Shown: positions 53,241 through 62,186, counted from the first letter of the stretch. The stretch is 64,000 nt of DNA from Muriicola sp. Z0-33 (GCF_026126425.1 NZ_JAFMPW010000003.1:124001-188000), one strand, 5' to 3'. A program made the numbers and translations. The notes: generated by a model from the sequence alone, not told the origin.

Positions 53241-53405
53241 AAAAAAACCCACATTGATGAAGTTCTGTACAAACTCCAGTAAACAGGTTTAGGGCTAACA
53301 GATTGATCAAGGATCCTTTACAAGAAGGCTTGCTTTTACAACCTAAACTCACCCTTTTCAAACAAATTAGTGTTGAGTTCGTCAAAAATTAAATACCAAT
53401 GTGGG
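53241..53405 (-). ncRNA. ssrS: Structured RNA, candidate 6S RNA between zapA and rny
   Basis: The minus-strand transcript would start near 53405 and end in a T-run at 53241-53247. Its ends pair perfectly: CCCACATTG (minus strand, 53405-53397) with CAATGTGGG (53256-53248), a 9-bp closing stem directly before seven Ts. Inside are a wide loop, a second stem (CCTAAAC at 53293-53287 with GTTTAGG at 53348-53342, minus strand), and an apical region. A long closing stem, wide internal bulge and inner stem are the 6S RNA shape, and the zapA-ssrS neighbourhood is known from other bacteria. The gap of 308 bp between zapA and rny is otherwise unexplained. The identification is inference, since sequence motifs were not compared to a covariance model. 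Confidence 0.55.
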
Positions 53406-53433
53406 CAGTAACTTTATATTATTTCAAATGAAC

Positions 53434-53730
53434 TTATTTTATACTAAGCTTGGAATTTACCAACAGATCCAAAGCTTTTAAACGCTCTGTAACCTCTTTT
53501 GTATCTTCCATGCTGTCTATACCCTTCTGCTCTATTTTAGAGGCAAATTGCAGGGCACACATGGCTAAAACGTCCTGTTTATCCCTGACAGCATAATTCT
53601 GCTCAAATTTTTTGGCAAGCTGTTCTATGTTCTTAGCAGCTTTACGCAATCCTTCTTCCTGACTTGGATCAATCGTCAACGGATATACGCGGTCTGCAAT
53701 AGAAAGCTTTATTTTTAGCTTTTCTGCCAT
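53434..53730 (-). CDS. zapA: Cell division protein ZapA
   Basis: About 98 residues. The start of the fold (KLKIKLSIADRVYPLTIDPSQEEGLRKAA, in short pieces), IEQLAKKFEQNY and a coiled C-half with DVLAMCALQFASKIEQKG are typical of ZapA, an FtsZ-ring stabiliser. The start at 53730 is chosen; an in-frame GTG at 53745 overlaps the stop of the upstream gene. It follows the ZapB-like gene directly. Confidence 0.92.
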   Translation of the reverse strand: MAEKLKIKLSIADRVYPLTIDPSQEEGLRKAAKNIEQLAKKFEQNYAVRDKQDVLAMCALQFASKIEQKGIDSMEDTKEVTERLKALDLLVNSKLSIK

Positions 53731-53744
53731 ATTTCTATTCTGCA

Positions 53745-54035
53745 CTATTCAGATAACTGTGCAATACAATAGTCCAGTTCTCTTACAAGTGAATTTATTT
53801 TGAGCTTCGCTTCTGTTTTATTCGTATCACTGCCCAGCATCGAATTCGCAAGCTTCAGGGATTTATATTTATCCTCCCATTCCAAGACCGAATTTAGGGT
53901 AATATCGTGGTCATTTTTTAAGCTGACCAATTCCTCTTCCAGTTTTTTATTAGTCTGATTAAGCAACTCTAACTTGTGCAGTAGCTTACTAATTTTATTC
54001 TCAAGAGAATCAACGATTTCAACCAATTCGCTCAT
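53745..54035 (-). CDS. ZapB-like coiled-coil protein
   Basis: About 96 residues, almost wholly coiled coil (IVDSLENKISKLLHKLELLN, NKKLEEELVSLKNDH). Its small size, heptad pattern and position just upstream of zapA suggest a division-ring partner of ZapA, functionally similar to ZapB; no homology was tested. The start is taken as the ATG at 54035. Confidence 0.7.
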   Translation of the reverse strand: MSELVEIVDSLENKISKLLHKLELLNQTNKKLEEELVSLKNDHDITLNSVLEWEDKYKSLKLANSMLGSDTNKTEAKLKINSLVRELDYCIAQLSE

Positions 54036-54059
54036 GTGCAAATATCAATGCGATTATAA

Positions 54060-54067
54060 CAAAGTTA
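54060..54067 (-). promoter_or_regulatory. TAnnTTTG -7 box for the zapB-like/zapA genes
   Basis: The minus strand reads TAACTTTG, 24 bases before the ATG at 54035. Confidence 0.4.
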
Positions 54068-54272
54068 ACACACATCCGACGACTTCGCAATAGTTTTAGC
54101 ATTTATTCTTCAAGTAATACTTTAATACTGTTGAAACCTTTGAGACTTAGGGTCTGGCAAACTTTTTGAAGGCCATAACCAATACAGCTCCCTGGCAATT
54201 TTTAAAAATATTGAAATTTTCCGGGTTTTGAGTTTCAAAGGTATTGACTAATTTCGTGTTAACTTATCTACT

Positions 54273-55964
54273 ATGAAAATAGCTTTTATTGGTTTTCTTA
54301 TGTTACTGTCTGCCGCTCTGAACGGGCAAGGCAATTACCCGAGGGATGCCTTCAGATCACCATTGGACATTCCCATTATTCTGGCGGGGACATTTGGTGA
54401 ACTAAGATCAAATCACTTTCATTCGGGGATCGATATTAAAACACAACAACGTCAGGGTTTACCAATTTACGCCATTGGGGATGGTTCGGTAACCAGGATA
54501 AAAGTGGCACTATGGGGCTACGGCAAGGTGCTTTATGTTGCGCACCCCAATGGATATACTTCTGTCTATGGCCACCTTCAAAAATTTTCTCCTAAAATTG
54601 AAGCTTATATTAAAAATCTGCAGTACCAAAAAAGGGCCTATGAGGTAGAAGATTTCCCTGATTACGGTGAGATTAAAGTAGAAAAAGGTGAAATAATTGC
54701 ATATTCCGGCAATACTGGTGGCTCTTCAGGACCGCATTTGCATTTCGAAATCAGAAGCAGTATTTCTGAAAAGCCTACAAACCCTTTGTTGTATGGCTTA
54801 GAAGTCAGGGATGCTACCAACCCTATACTATCGCAACTTTTTGCCTATCCATTGTCCGAAAATGCACAGGTGAATCAGAATGAGGAGAAAATCAAGATTA
54901 ACTTTAAAAAGCAACAAGATGGCTCTTTTCTGGCCGATAAGGTATACGCTGCCGGCACCATTGGTTTTGGCTTAGACACTTATGATCGCCAGGATCTGGC
55001 AGCAAACAAAAATGGCGTTTTTGGAATTCGCCAACTGGTCAATGGAAAAGTATATACAGCATTGGATTTTGAAAGCTTCTCCTTTTCCGAAACCCGATAT
55101 ATAAATACCTTAATAGATTACGATCATTTTGGCAAGTTCAGGTCTCGGATCATTAAATGCTTCAGGGTGCCCGGAAATTCGTTGAGCATTTACAAGACCC
55201 TCCATAACAATGGTAAAATAGTTGTTCGGGAAGGACTCTCGTACAATGTTGAAATCCTCATAACCGATCTGGAAGATAACACTACCAAGCTGGTAATTCC
55301 GGTAGAAGGAAGGCGTGGTACGGTACTGGAAGAGAAAAACAAACTAATTACCGATCAATTTGTTCTGGCCAAAAAACCAAATAACTATGATCTGGGTGCA
55401 GCCACGGTTTATTTTCCACCAAATACCTTTTATGAGGACTTTTATATCGATCTAAAAAAAGGTAATGACACCGTCACTATCCACAACAATCAGGTGGCCG
55501 CACACAGGAATTTTACAATCACTTTTGACGTCTCCAGGTACTCCGAGAAAGAAAGGAAGCAACTCTTGATTGCAAGATTGGATAAAAAATTACGGCCTTC
55601 TTACGCCTCAACCTATAAAAGAGGGACTACATTTACCACCAGAACTCGCAATTTAGGCACCTATACACTGGTGCAAGACACCATAGCACCAATTGTAAGG
55701 GCCAAAAATTTCAAGGAGAAACAATGGTTAAATAATTATCGCTATCTCAGTATTTATATTGCCGATGACCTTAGTGGGATTGATTCTTATTCTGCAACAC
55801 TCAACGGTGAATGGATCTTAATGGAATACGAACCAAAGAGAAAGACACTAACCTATAATTTTGATGACATAATCCTGGATAAGACCCAATGTGAACTTAA
55901 ATTAGTAGTCAAAGACAATGTGGGCAATACCACTACTTTTAGCAGAAATTTTTACAGAAAATAG
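54273..55964 (+). CDS. Exported M23 peptidase
   Basis: 563 residues with a signal peptide (KIAFIGFLMLLSAALNGQ). The N-terminal part is an M23 endopeptidase domain with HFHSGID (His50 and Asp54), YGHL (His101) and GPHLHFEI (His155, His157), which are the zinc-site residues; there is an inserted segment of about 30 residues between the last two motifs. The large C-terminal beta-rich region (about 180-563) is of unknown role. It probably cuts peptidoglycan cross-links in the periplasm. Confidence 0.9.
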   Translation: MKIAFIGFLMLLSAALNGQGNYPRDAFRSPLDIPIILAGTFGELRSNHFHSGIDIKTQQRQGLPIYAIGDGSVTRIKVALWGYGKVLYVAHPNGYTSVYGHLQKFSPKIEAYIKNLQYQKRAYEVEDFPDYGEIKVEKGEIIAYSGNTGGSSGPHLHFEIRSSISEKPTNPLLYGLEVRDATNPILSQLFAYPLSENAQVNQNEEKIKINFKKQQDGSFLADKVYAAGTIGFGLDTYDRQDLAANKNGVFGIRQLVNGKVYTALDFESFSFSETRYINTLIDYDHFGKFRSRIIKCFRVPGNSLSIYKTLHNNGKIVVREGLSYNVEILITDLEDNTTKLVIPVEGRRGTVLEEKNKLITDQFVLAKKPNNYDLGAATVYFPPNTFYEDFYIDLKKGNDTVTIHNNQVAAHRNFTITFDVSRYSEKERKQLLIARLDKKLRPSYASTYKRGTTFTTRTRNLGTYTLVQDTIAPIVRAKNFKEKQWLNNYRYLSIYIADDLSGIDSYSATLNGEWILMEYEPKRKTLTYNFDDIILDKTQCELKLVVKDNVGNTTTFSRNFYRK

Positions 55965-56126
55965 CAGTAATTAGCACATAATACATACGGCATACGTGCC
56001 TGGCACCCCGCAAAGAGTTGATTTTTATAAATAAAAGTTGCCGTAAAACGGTAACATAATTGGTTTCGTTACGTTAGAATTGTATTAAAATGCCCAACAA
56101 CTCATTGTAGCTTAGGCTTGGAATTC

Positions 56127-58595
56127 ATGAAATTTTCCAAATTATTTCTTACGGTATTCTTTCTGTGCTCTTTTCTTGCAATGAGAGCACAGACCGCAAC
56201 TATTACGGGTGTAGTACTAGATGAGGACAACAGGCCCCTGGGCAATGTAAATATATCATCAAAGGCCAACGGTACTTTTACTGATAATAACGGATTCTAT
56301 ATCCTGAAAGTTATTGCAGATATAGAGAATACTATCACCTTCTCCCATCTGGGTCACAAAAATATCGTAATACAAAAGCTTATCCTCACGACCAACGAGA
56401 CCTACGAGTTTAACCCTGTCATGAAAATTGAAGTACAGCAGGTAGACGGGGTGGTTGTTACCCCAACAGGAGAAAAAAGTGTTGACGGCATTGTATCTAT
56501 ATCCCCCGAAGTGGTGAGGAAAATGCCTGGTGCCAATGCAGGAGTTGAAAATGTTCTAAAATTACTTCCCGGAGTATCCTCAAATAATGAGTTAAGCACC
56601 CAATATGCCGTAAGAGGAGGTAATTACGATGAAAACCTGGTGTATATAAATGATATAGAAGTTTACCGGCCCTTCTTAATCAGGTCTGGACAACAGGAGG
56701 GTTTTAGTTTTGTCAATAGCAATATGGTACAGCGCCTGGCATTTTCTCCAGGAGGTTTTCAGGCCCGTTATGGAGATAAACTCTCGTCTGTATTAGACAT
56801 CACCTACAAAAATCCTTCGCAATTCGGCCTGCAAATAGAAGGCAGCCTGTTGGGAGTAAATGGGACGGTTGAAACCATCTCCAGGAATAAAAATTTTAGC
56901 GGTATAATGGGCGTCCGCTATAGAGACAACAGTTTATTTGTTAACAGCCAGCAAACCAAAACCAACTTCAATCCGGCTTTTGCTGATCTACAAAGTTATC
57001 TGACCTACAGGTTCAACAGGAAGTTTCATCTTAACTTTTTGGGAAACATAAGTCTTAATAACTACCGCAACGAGCCCCTTACCAGGCAAACCAACTTTGG
57101 AACACTAAGTGATCCCATGGCCTTGCTTGTATTTTATGAAGGGCAGGAAAAAAATAAATACGCTACTAGTCTGGGGGCTTTAAAAGCAGACTATTATGTA
57201 AATGAAAATACTGCATTAAATTTTATCGCTTCGCTTTATCACACTACTGAAGAGGAATATTCAGATGTAATTGCGGCCTACGAGCTAGGCGCAGTAGATA
57301 CCGATCTGGGAAGTGAAAATCTTGGAGAAGCTATCGGTACCAGAGGAATAGGCACACAGTTTAACAGGGCCAGGAACGATCTGGATGCCTTAATTCTGAA
57401 CATTGAACACAAGGCAAAGTACAGTAAAAACAAGAAGTCCCTGGAATGGGGAATAAAATACACTCATGAAGATATCAGGGATCAGATTCGCGAAGCTGAA
57501 TTTATAGATTCTGTAGGTTTTTTGGTTCGTCCGCCATTGGATGAATTCGTAAATAACCAACCACAGGATCCTTTTAATGCCCCCATTGTTCCTTTTGAAG
57601 GTATTAATGCACGGAATTTTGTCAAAACCAATCGCTTTTCAGCATATGTTCAGTTCAGTGATCAGTTTAAATGGAAAAACCACGATATATATTACAACCT
57701 GGGAATGAGGGCCCAGCGATGGACGGTGAATGCAGAAGGCTATCAAAAAAACACACAATCTATCTTTAGTCCAAGAGGCCAGATTGCCCTTAAACCCAAC
57801 TGGGACAAGGACATGTTGTTCAGATTTGCTGTGGGTAGTTACCAGCAACCCCCCTTTTACAGAGAGTTAAGAGACATTAACGGGAATATCAGACCCGAAG
57901 TAAAGGCACAAAAATCTGTTCATTTTGTGCTGGGAAACGAATACAGTTTAACCTTATGGAACCGGCCATTTACATTTTTTAGTCAGGCCTATTATAAAAA
58001 ATTGAACAATGTAAACGCTTATACTCTGGAGGATGTCAGAATACGCTATGCCGCAGACAACGATGCAAAGGCCTACGCCTATGGAATAGATTTGAGAATG
58101 AATGGGGCTTTTGTTCCAGGCACTACTTCATGGGTGAGTATAGGTTATTTGAAAACGGAAGAAAATATAAATGAGCGTGGTTATATTTCCAGGCCCACGG
58201 ATCAACGATTAAAAGTTGGAATTCTTTTTCAGGATTACATCCCTACCATCCCTAATTTACGTATGTATCTTAACCTGGTATACAACACGGGAGTTCCTGG
58301 TGGGTCGCCCAATTATGCGGATCCTTATATTTTTCAGAATAGATTAAGAGATTATAGGCGTGCAGACTTGGGAATTTCTTATATTTTTGTGGACACAAAT
58401 AAAAAATACCCGAAAAACCATTGGTTGTATCAATTTGAAGAGTTAAACGTTGGTTTCGAAATTTTTAATTTGTTCAACAATCAAAACTCAATTACTAATA
58501 CCTGGGTGCGCGATGTAGAAAGCAAACAACAATTTGCTGTTCCGAATTTCATGACTACCCGGGTGTTAAATCTAAAACTGCGAATGCGATTTTAA
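56127..58595 (+). CDS. TonB-dependent receptor with carboxypeptidase-regulatory N-domain
   Basis: About 822 residues, outer membrane. Signal peptide (MKFSKLFLTVFFLCSFLAMRAQ, in part), a carboxypeptidase-regulatory-like domain (about 22-105, GVVLDEDNRPLGNVNISSK), a plug (about 110-225, with VRGGNYDENLVYIND and PGGFQARYGDKLSSV) and a 22-strand barrel ending in NLKLRMRF, the terminal aromatic residue favoured for barrel insertion. The start at 56127 is chosen over TTG at 56118. No SusD-like gene follows; the small exported protein downstream could be an accessory. The substrate is not known. Confidence 0.9.
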   Translation: MKFSKLFLTVFFLCSFLAMRAQTATITGVVLDEDNRPLGNVNISSKANGTFTDNNGFYILKVIADIENTITFSHLGHKNIVIQKLILTTNETYEFNPVMKIEVQQVDGVVVTPTGEKSVDGIVSISPEVVRKMPGANAGVENVLKLLPGVSSNNELSTQYAVRGGNYDENLVYINDIEVYRPFLIRSGQQEGFSFVNSNMVQRLAFSPGGFQARYGDKLSSVLDITYKNPSQFGLQIEGSLLGVNGTVETISRNKNFSGIMGVRYRDNSLFVNSQQTKTNFNPAFADLQSYLTYRFNRKFHLNFLGNISLNNYRNEPLTRQTNFGTLSDPMALLVFYEGQEKNKYATSLGALKADYYVNENTALNFIASLYHTTEEEYSDVIAAYELGAVDTDLGSENLGEAIGTRGIGTQFNRARNDLDALILNIEHKAKYSKNKKSLEWGIKYTHEDIRDQIREAEFIDSVGFLVRPPLDEFVNNQPQDPFNAPIVPFEGINARNFVKTNRFSAYVQFSDQFKWKNHDIYYNLGMRAQRWTVNAEGYQKNTQSIFSPRGQIALKPNWDKDMLFRFAVGSYQQPPFYRELRDINGNIRPEVKAQKSVHFVLGNEYSLTLWNRPFTFFSQAYYKKLNNVNAYTLEDVRIRYAADNDAKAYAYGIDLRMNGAFVPGTTSWVSIGYLKTEENINERGYISRPTDQRLKVGILFQDYIPTIPNLRMYLNLVYNTGVPGGSPNYADPYIFQNRLRDYRRADLGISYIFVDTNKKYPKNHWLYQFEELNVGFEIFNLFNNQNSITNTWVRDVESKQQFAVPNFMTTRVLNLKLRMRF

Positions 58596-58605
58596 ATAAG
58601 GCACT

Positions 58606-59262
58606 ATGAGAACGCTGACTTTCCTGGCTTTTTTATTTCTTTTCACTATTGGCAACGCCCAGAAAAATGTATACGAAAGTAGCAGATTTGATGAACTAAG
58701 TGCCAACCATAAGACCCTGGCCATTATTCCGTTTTTTACCTATCTGGATCTTGATGAGGAATTTGAAGGAAAAGAATTGGATAAGCTGGAGGAAAAAGAA
58801 GGGCATGCAGTACAGGACGCCCTGGAAACCTTTTTTGGTCGTGGCAAAAAAAGAAAGAAGTTCTCTGTTGAATTTCAGAATGTCAAAAACACCAATGCCA
58901 TTCTTGCGCAGAACAATGTTAACTATGATAATATTGATACCTATACCATAAAGCAATTGTGCAAAATCCTTAAAGTAGATGGGCTAATAAGCGGAAATCT
59001 TGACCTCAATATTTTGCTTTCTAAAGGAATCCCAGCTGAATTTAGTTTTATAGATTACATTCTGGGAGATGCCAATTACGGGCGAATAGGTATAAAAATC
59101 AGCGATGGGGAAAGCGGAAAGTTACTTTGGAAATACGAAAAGAAGATCAATAAAAAATCAGGTAAAAATACAGACGACCTTATTGATAAGATGATGAAGA
59201 ATGCCACCAAAAAATTTCCTTACGATAAAGAGCGTCAGCGAAATAAGAAAAAGACTAGGTAG
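58606..59262 (+). CDS. Exported protein of unknown function downstream of the TonB receptor
   Basis: 218 residues with a signal peptide (LTFLAFLFLFTIGNAQ). KTLAIIPFFTYLDLDEEF and the later ILKVDGLISGNLDLNILLS resemble the beta-alpha pattern of CsgG/GNA1162-type periplasmic proteins, but I cannot confirm this. The C-terminus is lysine-rich. It lies 10 bases after the TonB-dependent receptor gene and overlaps the convergent cysteine desulfurase gene by 8 bases. Confidence 0.65.
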   Translation: MRTLTFLAFLFLFTIGNAQKNVYESSRFDELSANHKTLAIIPFFTYLDLDEEFEGKELDKLEEKEGHAVQDALETFFGRGKKRKKFSVEFQNVKNTNAILAQNNVNYDNIDTYTIKQLCKILKVDGLISGNLDLNILLSKGIPAEFSFIDYILGDANYGRIGIKISDGESGKLLWKYEKKINKKSGKNTDDLIDKMMKNATKKFPYDKERQRNKKKTR

Positions 59263-60403
59263 TAGCAAATTCTTTCAACACTCCAATAACATAATCTAAC
59301 TCTTCTTTGGTATTGTACCTCGAAAAAGAAAAGCGCACCGAAGGTTTTTCCAGTTCTTCTTTATTCAGTAATGTTGAAAGCACATGAGATCCTGAATTGC
59401 TACCAGACTGGCAGGCACTTCCTTTAGAGCATGCTACCCCTTTAAGATCTAAATGAAATTGAAGCATTAATGCTTTGTCTTTACTAAAAGGCAATCTTAC
59501 ATTTACAAGTGTATAGGTGCTTTTTTCTAAATCACCGGAATACCCATTGAATACTACTCCCGGGATATTCTTGTAAAGTTCACTTATAAAGTACTCCTTG
59601 AGTCCTCGGACATAGGTAGTTTCTTCATCCAGATTATCATAAGCAGCCTTAAAAGCTGATTCCAAACCAATAATATTGTGAAAAGGTTCTGTCCCTGCCC
59701 TAAAACCACGCTCCTGAGACCCGCCAAATATTAATGGTTTAAGTCCGGCATTCTTTCTGATAAACGCAAAACCAATACCCTTGGGCCCATGAAACTTATG
59801 TGCTGCAGCTGTCATAAAATCGATAGGAACCTGCTGAACGTCCCAGGCATAATGACCGATAGATTGTACCGTATCCGAATGTATCAATGCCCCTTTTTCC
59901 TTGCATAAATGGCAAATGGCCTCAATATCTATTTTGTTACCAATCTCGTTATTAATATGCATCAGGCTCACAAGCTTTTTACTATCGCCCTCTTCCAGCA
60001 GTTTTTCCAAATGCGACAAATCAGGGTTGCCACAGGTATCGAGGTCAACAAAAACAAGTTGTATCCCAAATTCTTTGACTAACTCCTCTGCAGTATGCAG
60101 CACCGCATGATGTTCTATTTTTGAAGTAATAATGGTTGTTACCCCAAGATCTCTCACAGCACATCTCAGTATCATATTGTCTGCCTCAGTACCACCAGAG
60201 GTGAAAATAATTTCCGACGGATGCGCATTTAAATACTTAGCCACAGTTTTTCTGGCTTGTTCAATACCGGTCTTGGCCGTTCTTCCAAAAGCATGTGTTG
60301 AAGAAGGGTTGCCAAAACAATTGGCGAGGGCATCCTGCATTTGCCCGATTACCTCTTGCCTTATGGGGGTTGTTGCCGCGTTATCCAGATAAACTTTATG
60401 CAT
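59255..60403 (-). CDS. Cysteine desulfurase, NifS/IscS-like
   Basis: 382 residues, PLP-dependent, delivers sulfur for iron-sulfur clusters or thio-modified tRNA. The PLP lysine is Lys203 in AAAHKFHGPKG, and the catalytic cysteine is Cys331 in KGSACQSGS. N-terminal YLDNAATTPI is present. It is not in an isc operon here: no iscU, iscA or fdx beside it. The 3' ends of this gene and its neighbour overlap by 8 bases. Confidence 0.93.
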   Translation of the reverse strand: MHKVYLDNAATTPIRQEVIGQMQDALANCFGNPSSTHAFGRTAKTGIEQARKTVAKYLNAHPSEIIFTSGGTEADNMILRCAVRDLGVTTIITSKIEHHAVLHTAEELVKEFGIQLVFVDLDTCGNPDLSHLEKLLEEGDSKKLVSLMHINNEIGNKIDIEAICHLCKEKGALIHSDTVQSIGHYAWDVQQVPIDFMTAAAHKFHGPKGIGFAFIRKNAGLKPLIFGGSQERGFRAGTEPFHNIIGLESAFKAAYDNLDEETTYVRGLKEYFISELYKNIPGVVFNGYSGDLEKSTYTLVNVRLPFSKDKALMLQFHLDLKGVACSKGSACQSGSNSGSHVLSTLLNKEELEKPSVRFSFSRYNTKEELDYVIGVLKEFATT

Positions 60404-60428
60404 CTAGCTATATCGATTTAGTCATCGG

Positions 60429-60436
60429 CAAAAATA
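60429..60436 (-). promoter_or_regulatory. TAnnTTTG -7 box for the cysteine desulfurase gene
   Basis: The minus strand reads TATTTTTG, 25 bases before the ATG at 60403. Confidence 0.4.
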
Positions 60437-60502
60437 ATCGAAATAAAGTTAATTTCTTCCAAAATTGGTACAAAGCTCTAGGAAAATCAGAGTAGAATGA
60501 TT

Positions 60503-60510
60503 TAAATTTG
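60503..60510 (+). promoter_or_regulatory. TAnnTTTG -7 box before the lipoprotein gene
   Basis: TAAATTTG lies 4 bases before the ATG at 60515. Confidence 0.5.
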
Positions 60511-60514
60511 AAAC

Positions 60515-61021
60515 ATGAGAATACTATTTGCCTGTGTTGTACTTATGCTGCTCATTTCCTGCGATGATGGCGATCTTCAGATAGCGACCATAGATTTTGA
60601 CAGTGCCAGCCTGGAATTCTGTGATACACAAACAACCACAAGCAGTACAGTTTTTTTTAAACTGAACGCTACCGAAGCTCTTATACTGGACCTTCAAAGC
60701 GGGGTGTTGAAAAATGAAGTGTCGGACGGGACACTAACCAGTAGCGTTCCCTCCCAGTCGCAGATTACTTACAGGACGTTTTCTGATAATGTAGCCAAGG
60801 GTTATTTCTGTGATGCAATTCCGCCTACCACTCCTACAGTAGTTGAAGAGATATTGGCTCAGGGCGGCGAGGTTCTCATAACCACTATTCAGAATGAAAC
60901 AGATACTACTCAATATGATCACACCATAGAACTAAGCGGTATTTCGCTGGTTAGGGATAATGGGGAACGTGTTACAGATCTGACCATTAGTAATTTTGGA
61001 ACAATTAGCACCACGGAGTAA
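60515..61021 (+). CDS. Lipoprotein of unknown function
   Basis: 168 residues with a lipobox LISC (Cys16), followed by an acidic DDGD and a beta-rich threonine-rich domain (TTTSSTVFFKLNATEALI, IELSGISLVRDNGERV). No family recognised. It is convergent with the Smr gene 4 bases downstream. Confidence 0.65.
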   Translation: MRILFACVVLMLLISCDDGDLQIATIDFDSASLEFCDTQTTTSSTVFFKLNATEALILDLQSGVLKNEVSDGTLTSSVPSQSQITYRTFSDNVAKGYFCDAIPPTTPTVVEEILAQGGEVLITTIQNETDTTQYDHTIELSGISLVRDNGERVTDLTISNFGTISTTE

Positions 61022-61025
61022 TGCA

Positions 61026-61562
61026 CTAGGGGTTTTGGTAAATGTAAATCTCTGTAGCTCCCATTCCATATTTTTGATAATCGGCATCGTAGTATTTAAT
61101 GTTCTCATACCTCCTGAACAAGTATTTTAGTTCTTCCTTTAGCACACCTTCCCCTACTCCATGAATGAAAACAACTTTCTGAATACGTTTGCGAATCGCG
61201 AACTCCAGTTGTCTTTTTGCGGTATCTAATTGTATGTTTAGCATTTCATGATTGGTCATGTGCTTGGCAGAAGGAACCAATTGATGGATGTGCAGATCTA
61301 CCTCCATTTTGGGCGCATTGCGTTCCTTGGGTTTTACAACAGTAATTTTCTTCCTGGGTTGTTCTTTATCTGTTTTTGCATCGGCCACTTCAGCATTGGT
61401 GACCTTGATCTGGGGCTGATCTGACACTTTCACCAATTCTGATGCAGGAAATTGCAATTGGAAACCATCCTCAGTGGTAATAGTCACTAGATCACCGCTT
61501 ATTTTAACTACCCTACCACGAACAATATCATCAATTGTCTCTACTGTATCACCTTCTTTCAT
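61026..61562 (-). CDS. Smr-domain protein (MutS2 C-terminal-like)
   Basis: About 178 residues. The N-terminal part is a small beta domain (VRGRVVKISGDLVTITTEDG), followed by a basic linker and a C-terminal Smr domain, EVDLHIHQLVPS, VVFIHGVGEGVLKEEL, with a terminal MGATEIYI. Smr domains bind or cut DNA/RNA. Homologues in this group (DUF2027-Smr) are often longer, with an extra middle domain. The start is the ATG at 61562; a TTG at 61577 is less likely. Confidence 0.82.
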   Translation of the reverse strand: MKEGDTVETIDDIVRGRVVKISGDLVTITTEDGFQLQFPASELVKVSDQPQIKVTNAEVADAKTDKEQPRKKITVVKPKERNAPKMEVDLHIHQLVPSAKHMTNHEMLNIQLDTAKRQLEFAIRKRIQKVVFIHGVGEGVLKEELKYLFRRYENIKYYDADYQKYGMGATEIYIYQNP

Positions 61563-61607
61563 ATTATCTCTACACAATTCCCCATTAATAATTACTTTCT
61601 ACTTACA

Positions 61608-61663
61608 GCTTATTGATTATTGCTTATTGCTTATTGTTTACTGCTTATTGATTACTGCTCACT
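61608..61663. repeat. Eight-unit heptanucleotide repeat overlapping a small gene's stop
   Basis: GCTTATT, GATTATT, GCTTATT, GCTTATT, GTTTACT, GCTTATT, GATTACT, GCTCACT in register. The last unit contains the stop codon of the 54-residue membrane protein. Confidence 0.8.
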
Positions 61664-61823
61664 CTTCCTTATTCCACAGCTGTGATGTTTTATATATTCC
61701 GAACATCAGCAGTACTATCCCAATACTAAGGGCATACTCCTTTGTAATCCAGTAATCTCCGATTCCCATAATGGCCGCTCCGATTACAATGAGCAGAAAA
61801 TAAATGCTGCGTTTTGTTTTCAT
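61659..61823 (-). CDS. 54-residue two-helix membrane protein
   Basis: ATG at 61823 reads KTKRSIYFLLIVIGAAIM and continues through ITKEYALSIGIVLLMFGIY to WNKEE and TGA. Two hydrophobic stretches with basic residues ahead of the first, an acidic end, and a TAnnTTTG box 4 bases before the ATG support a real gene. It is divergent from the DUF2752 gene. No family recognised. Confidence 0.65.
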   Translation of the reverse strand: MKTKRSIYFLLIVIGAAIMGIGDYWITKEYALSIGIVLLMFGIYKTSQLWNKEE

Positions 61824-61827
61824 TCCT

Positions 61828-61835
61828 CAAAAATA
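61828..61835 (-). promoter_or_regulatory. TAnnTTTG -7 box for the 54-residue protein gene
   Basis: The minus strand reads TATTTTTG, 4 bases before the ATG at 61823. Confidence 0.5.
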
Positions 61836-61872
61836 ATAGTATTTTTCGGTTAGATAATCTACCCGACCTAAA

Positions 61873-62172
61873 ATGCAATTGGCCGTCCTATTATTAGCAA
61901 TTGAAGACTATTTGCTTCCTTGCATGAGCAAGCAGTTACTTGGCATGGATTGCCCTGGTTGCGGGCTTCAAAGGGCGGTTGTTTTTCTTTTTCAAGGCGA
62001 ATTTCTAGCAGCATTTAAAATGTACCCGGCTATTTATAGTATACTGTTACTTTTTGGGTTTTTATCTCTGGATTTCCTCTTCAAAATTAAATATGCCAAC
62101 AAAATCATTATTTTCCTGATGATCTCGTCGGTGGGACTTATACTAATCAATTTTATATTGAAATTTTTCTAA
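61873..62172 (+). CDS. DUF2752 membrane protein, copy 1
   Basis: 99 residues, two or three hydrophobic segments, with the family signature CPGCGLQRAVV near residue 27. Function unknown. It starts a run of four small membrane protein genes read in one direction, the last of which is again DUF2752. Confidence 0.85.
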   Translation: MQLAVLLLAIEDYLLPCMSKQLLGMDCPGCGLQRAVVFLFQGEFLAAFKMYPAIYSILLLFGFLSLDFLFKIKYANKIIIFLMISSVGLILINFILKFF

Positions 62173-62186
62173 ATAAATAATTAACC

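Noticed and set aside
61474-61755. 93-codon plus-strand frame
   Set aside because: Overlaps the Smr gene antisense and reads through the heptamer repeat; the minus-strand 54-residue gene has a promoter box and fits better.
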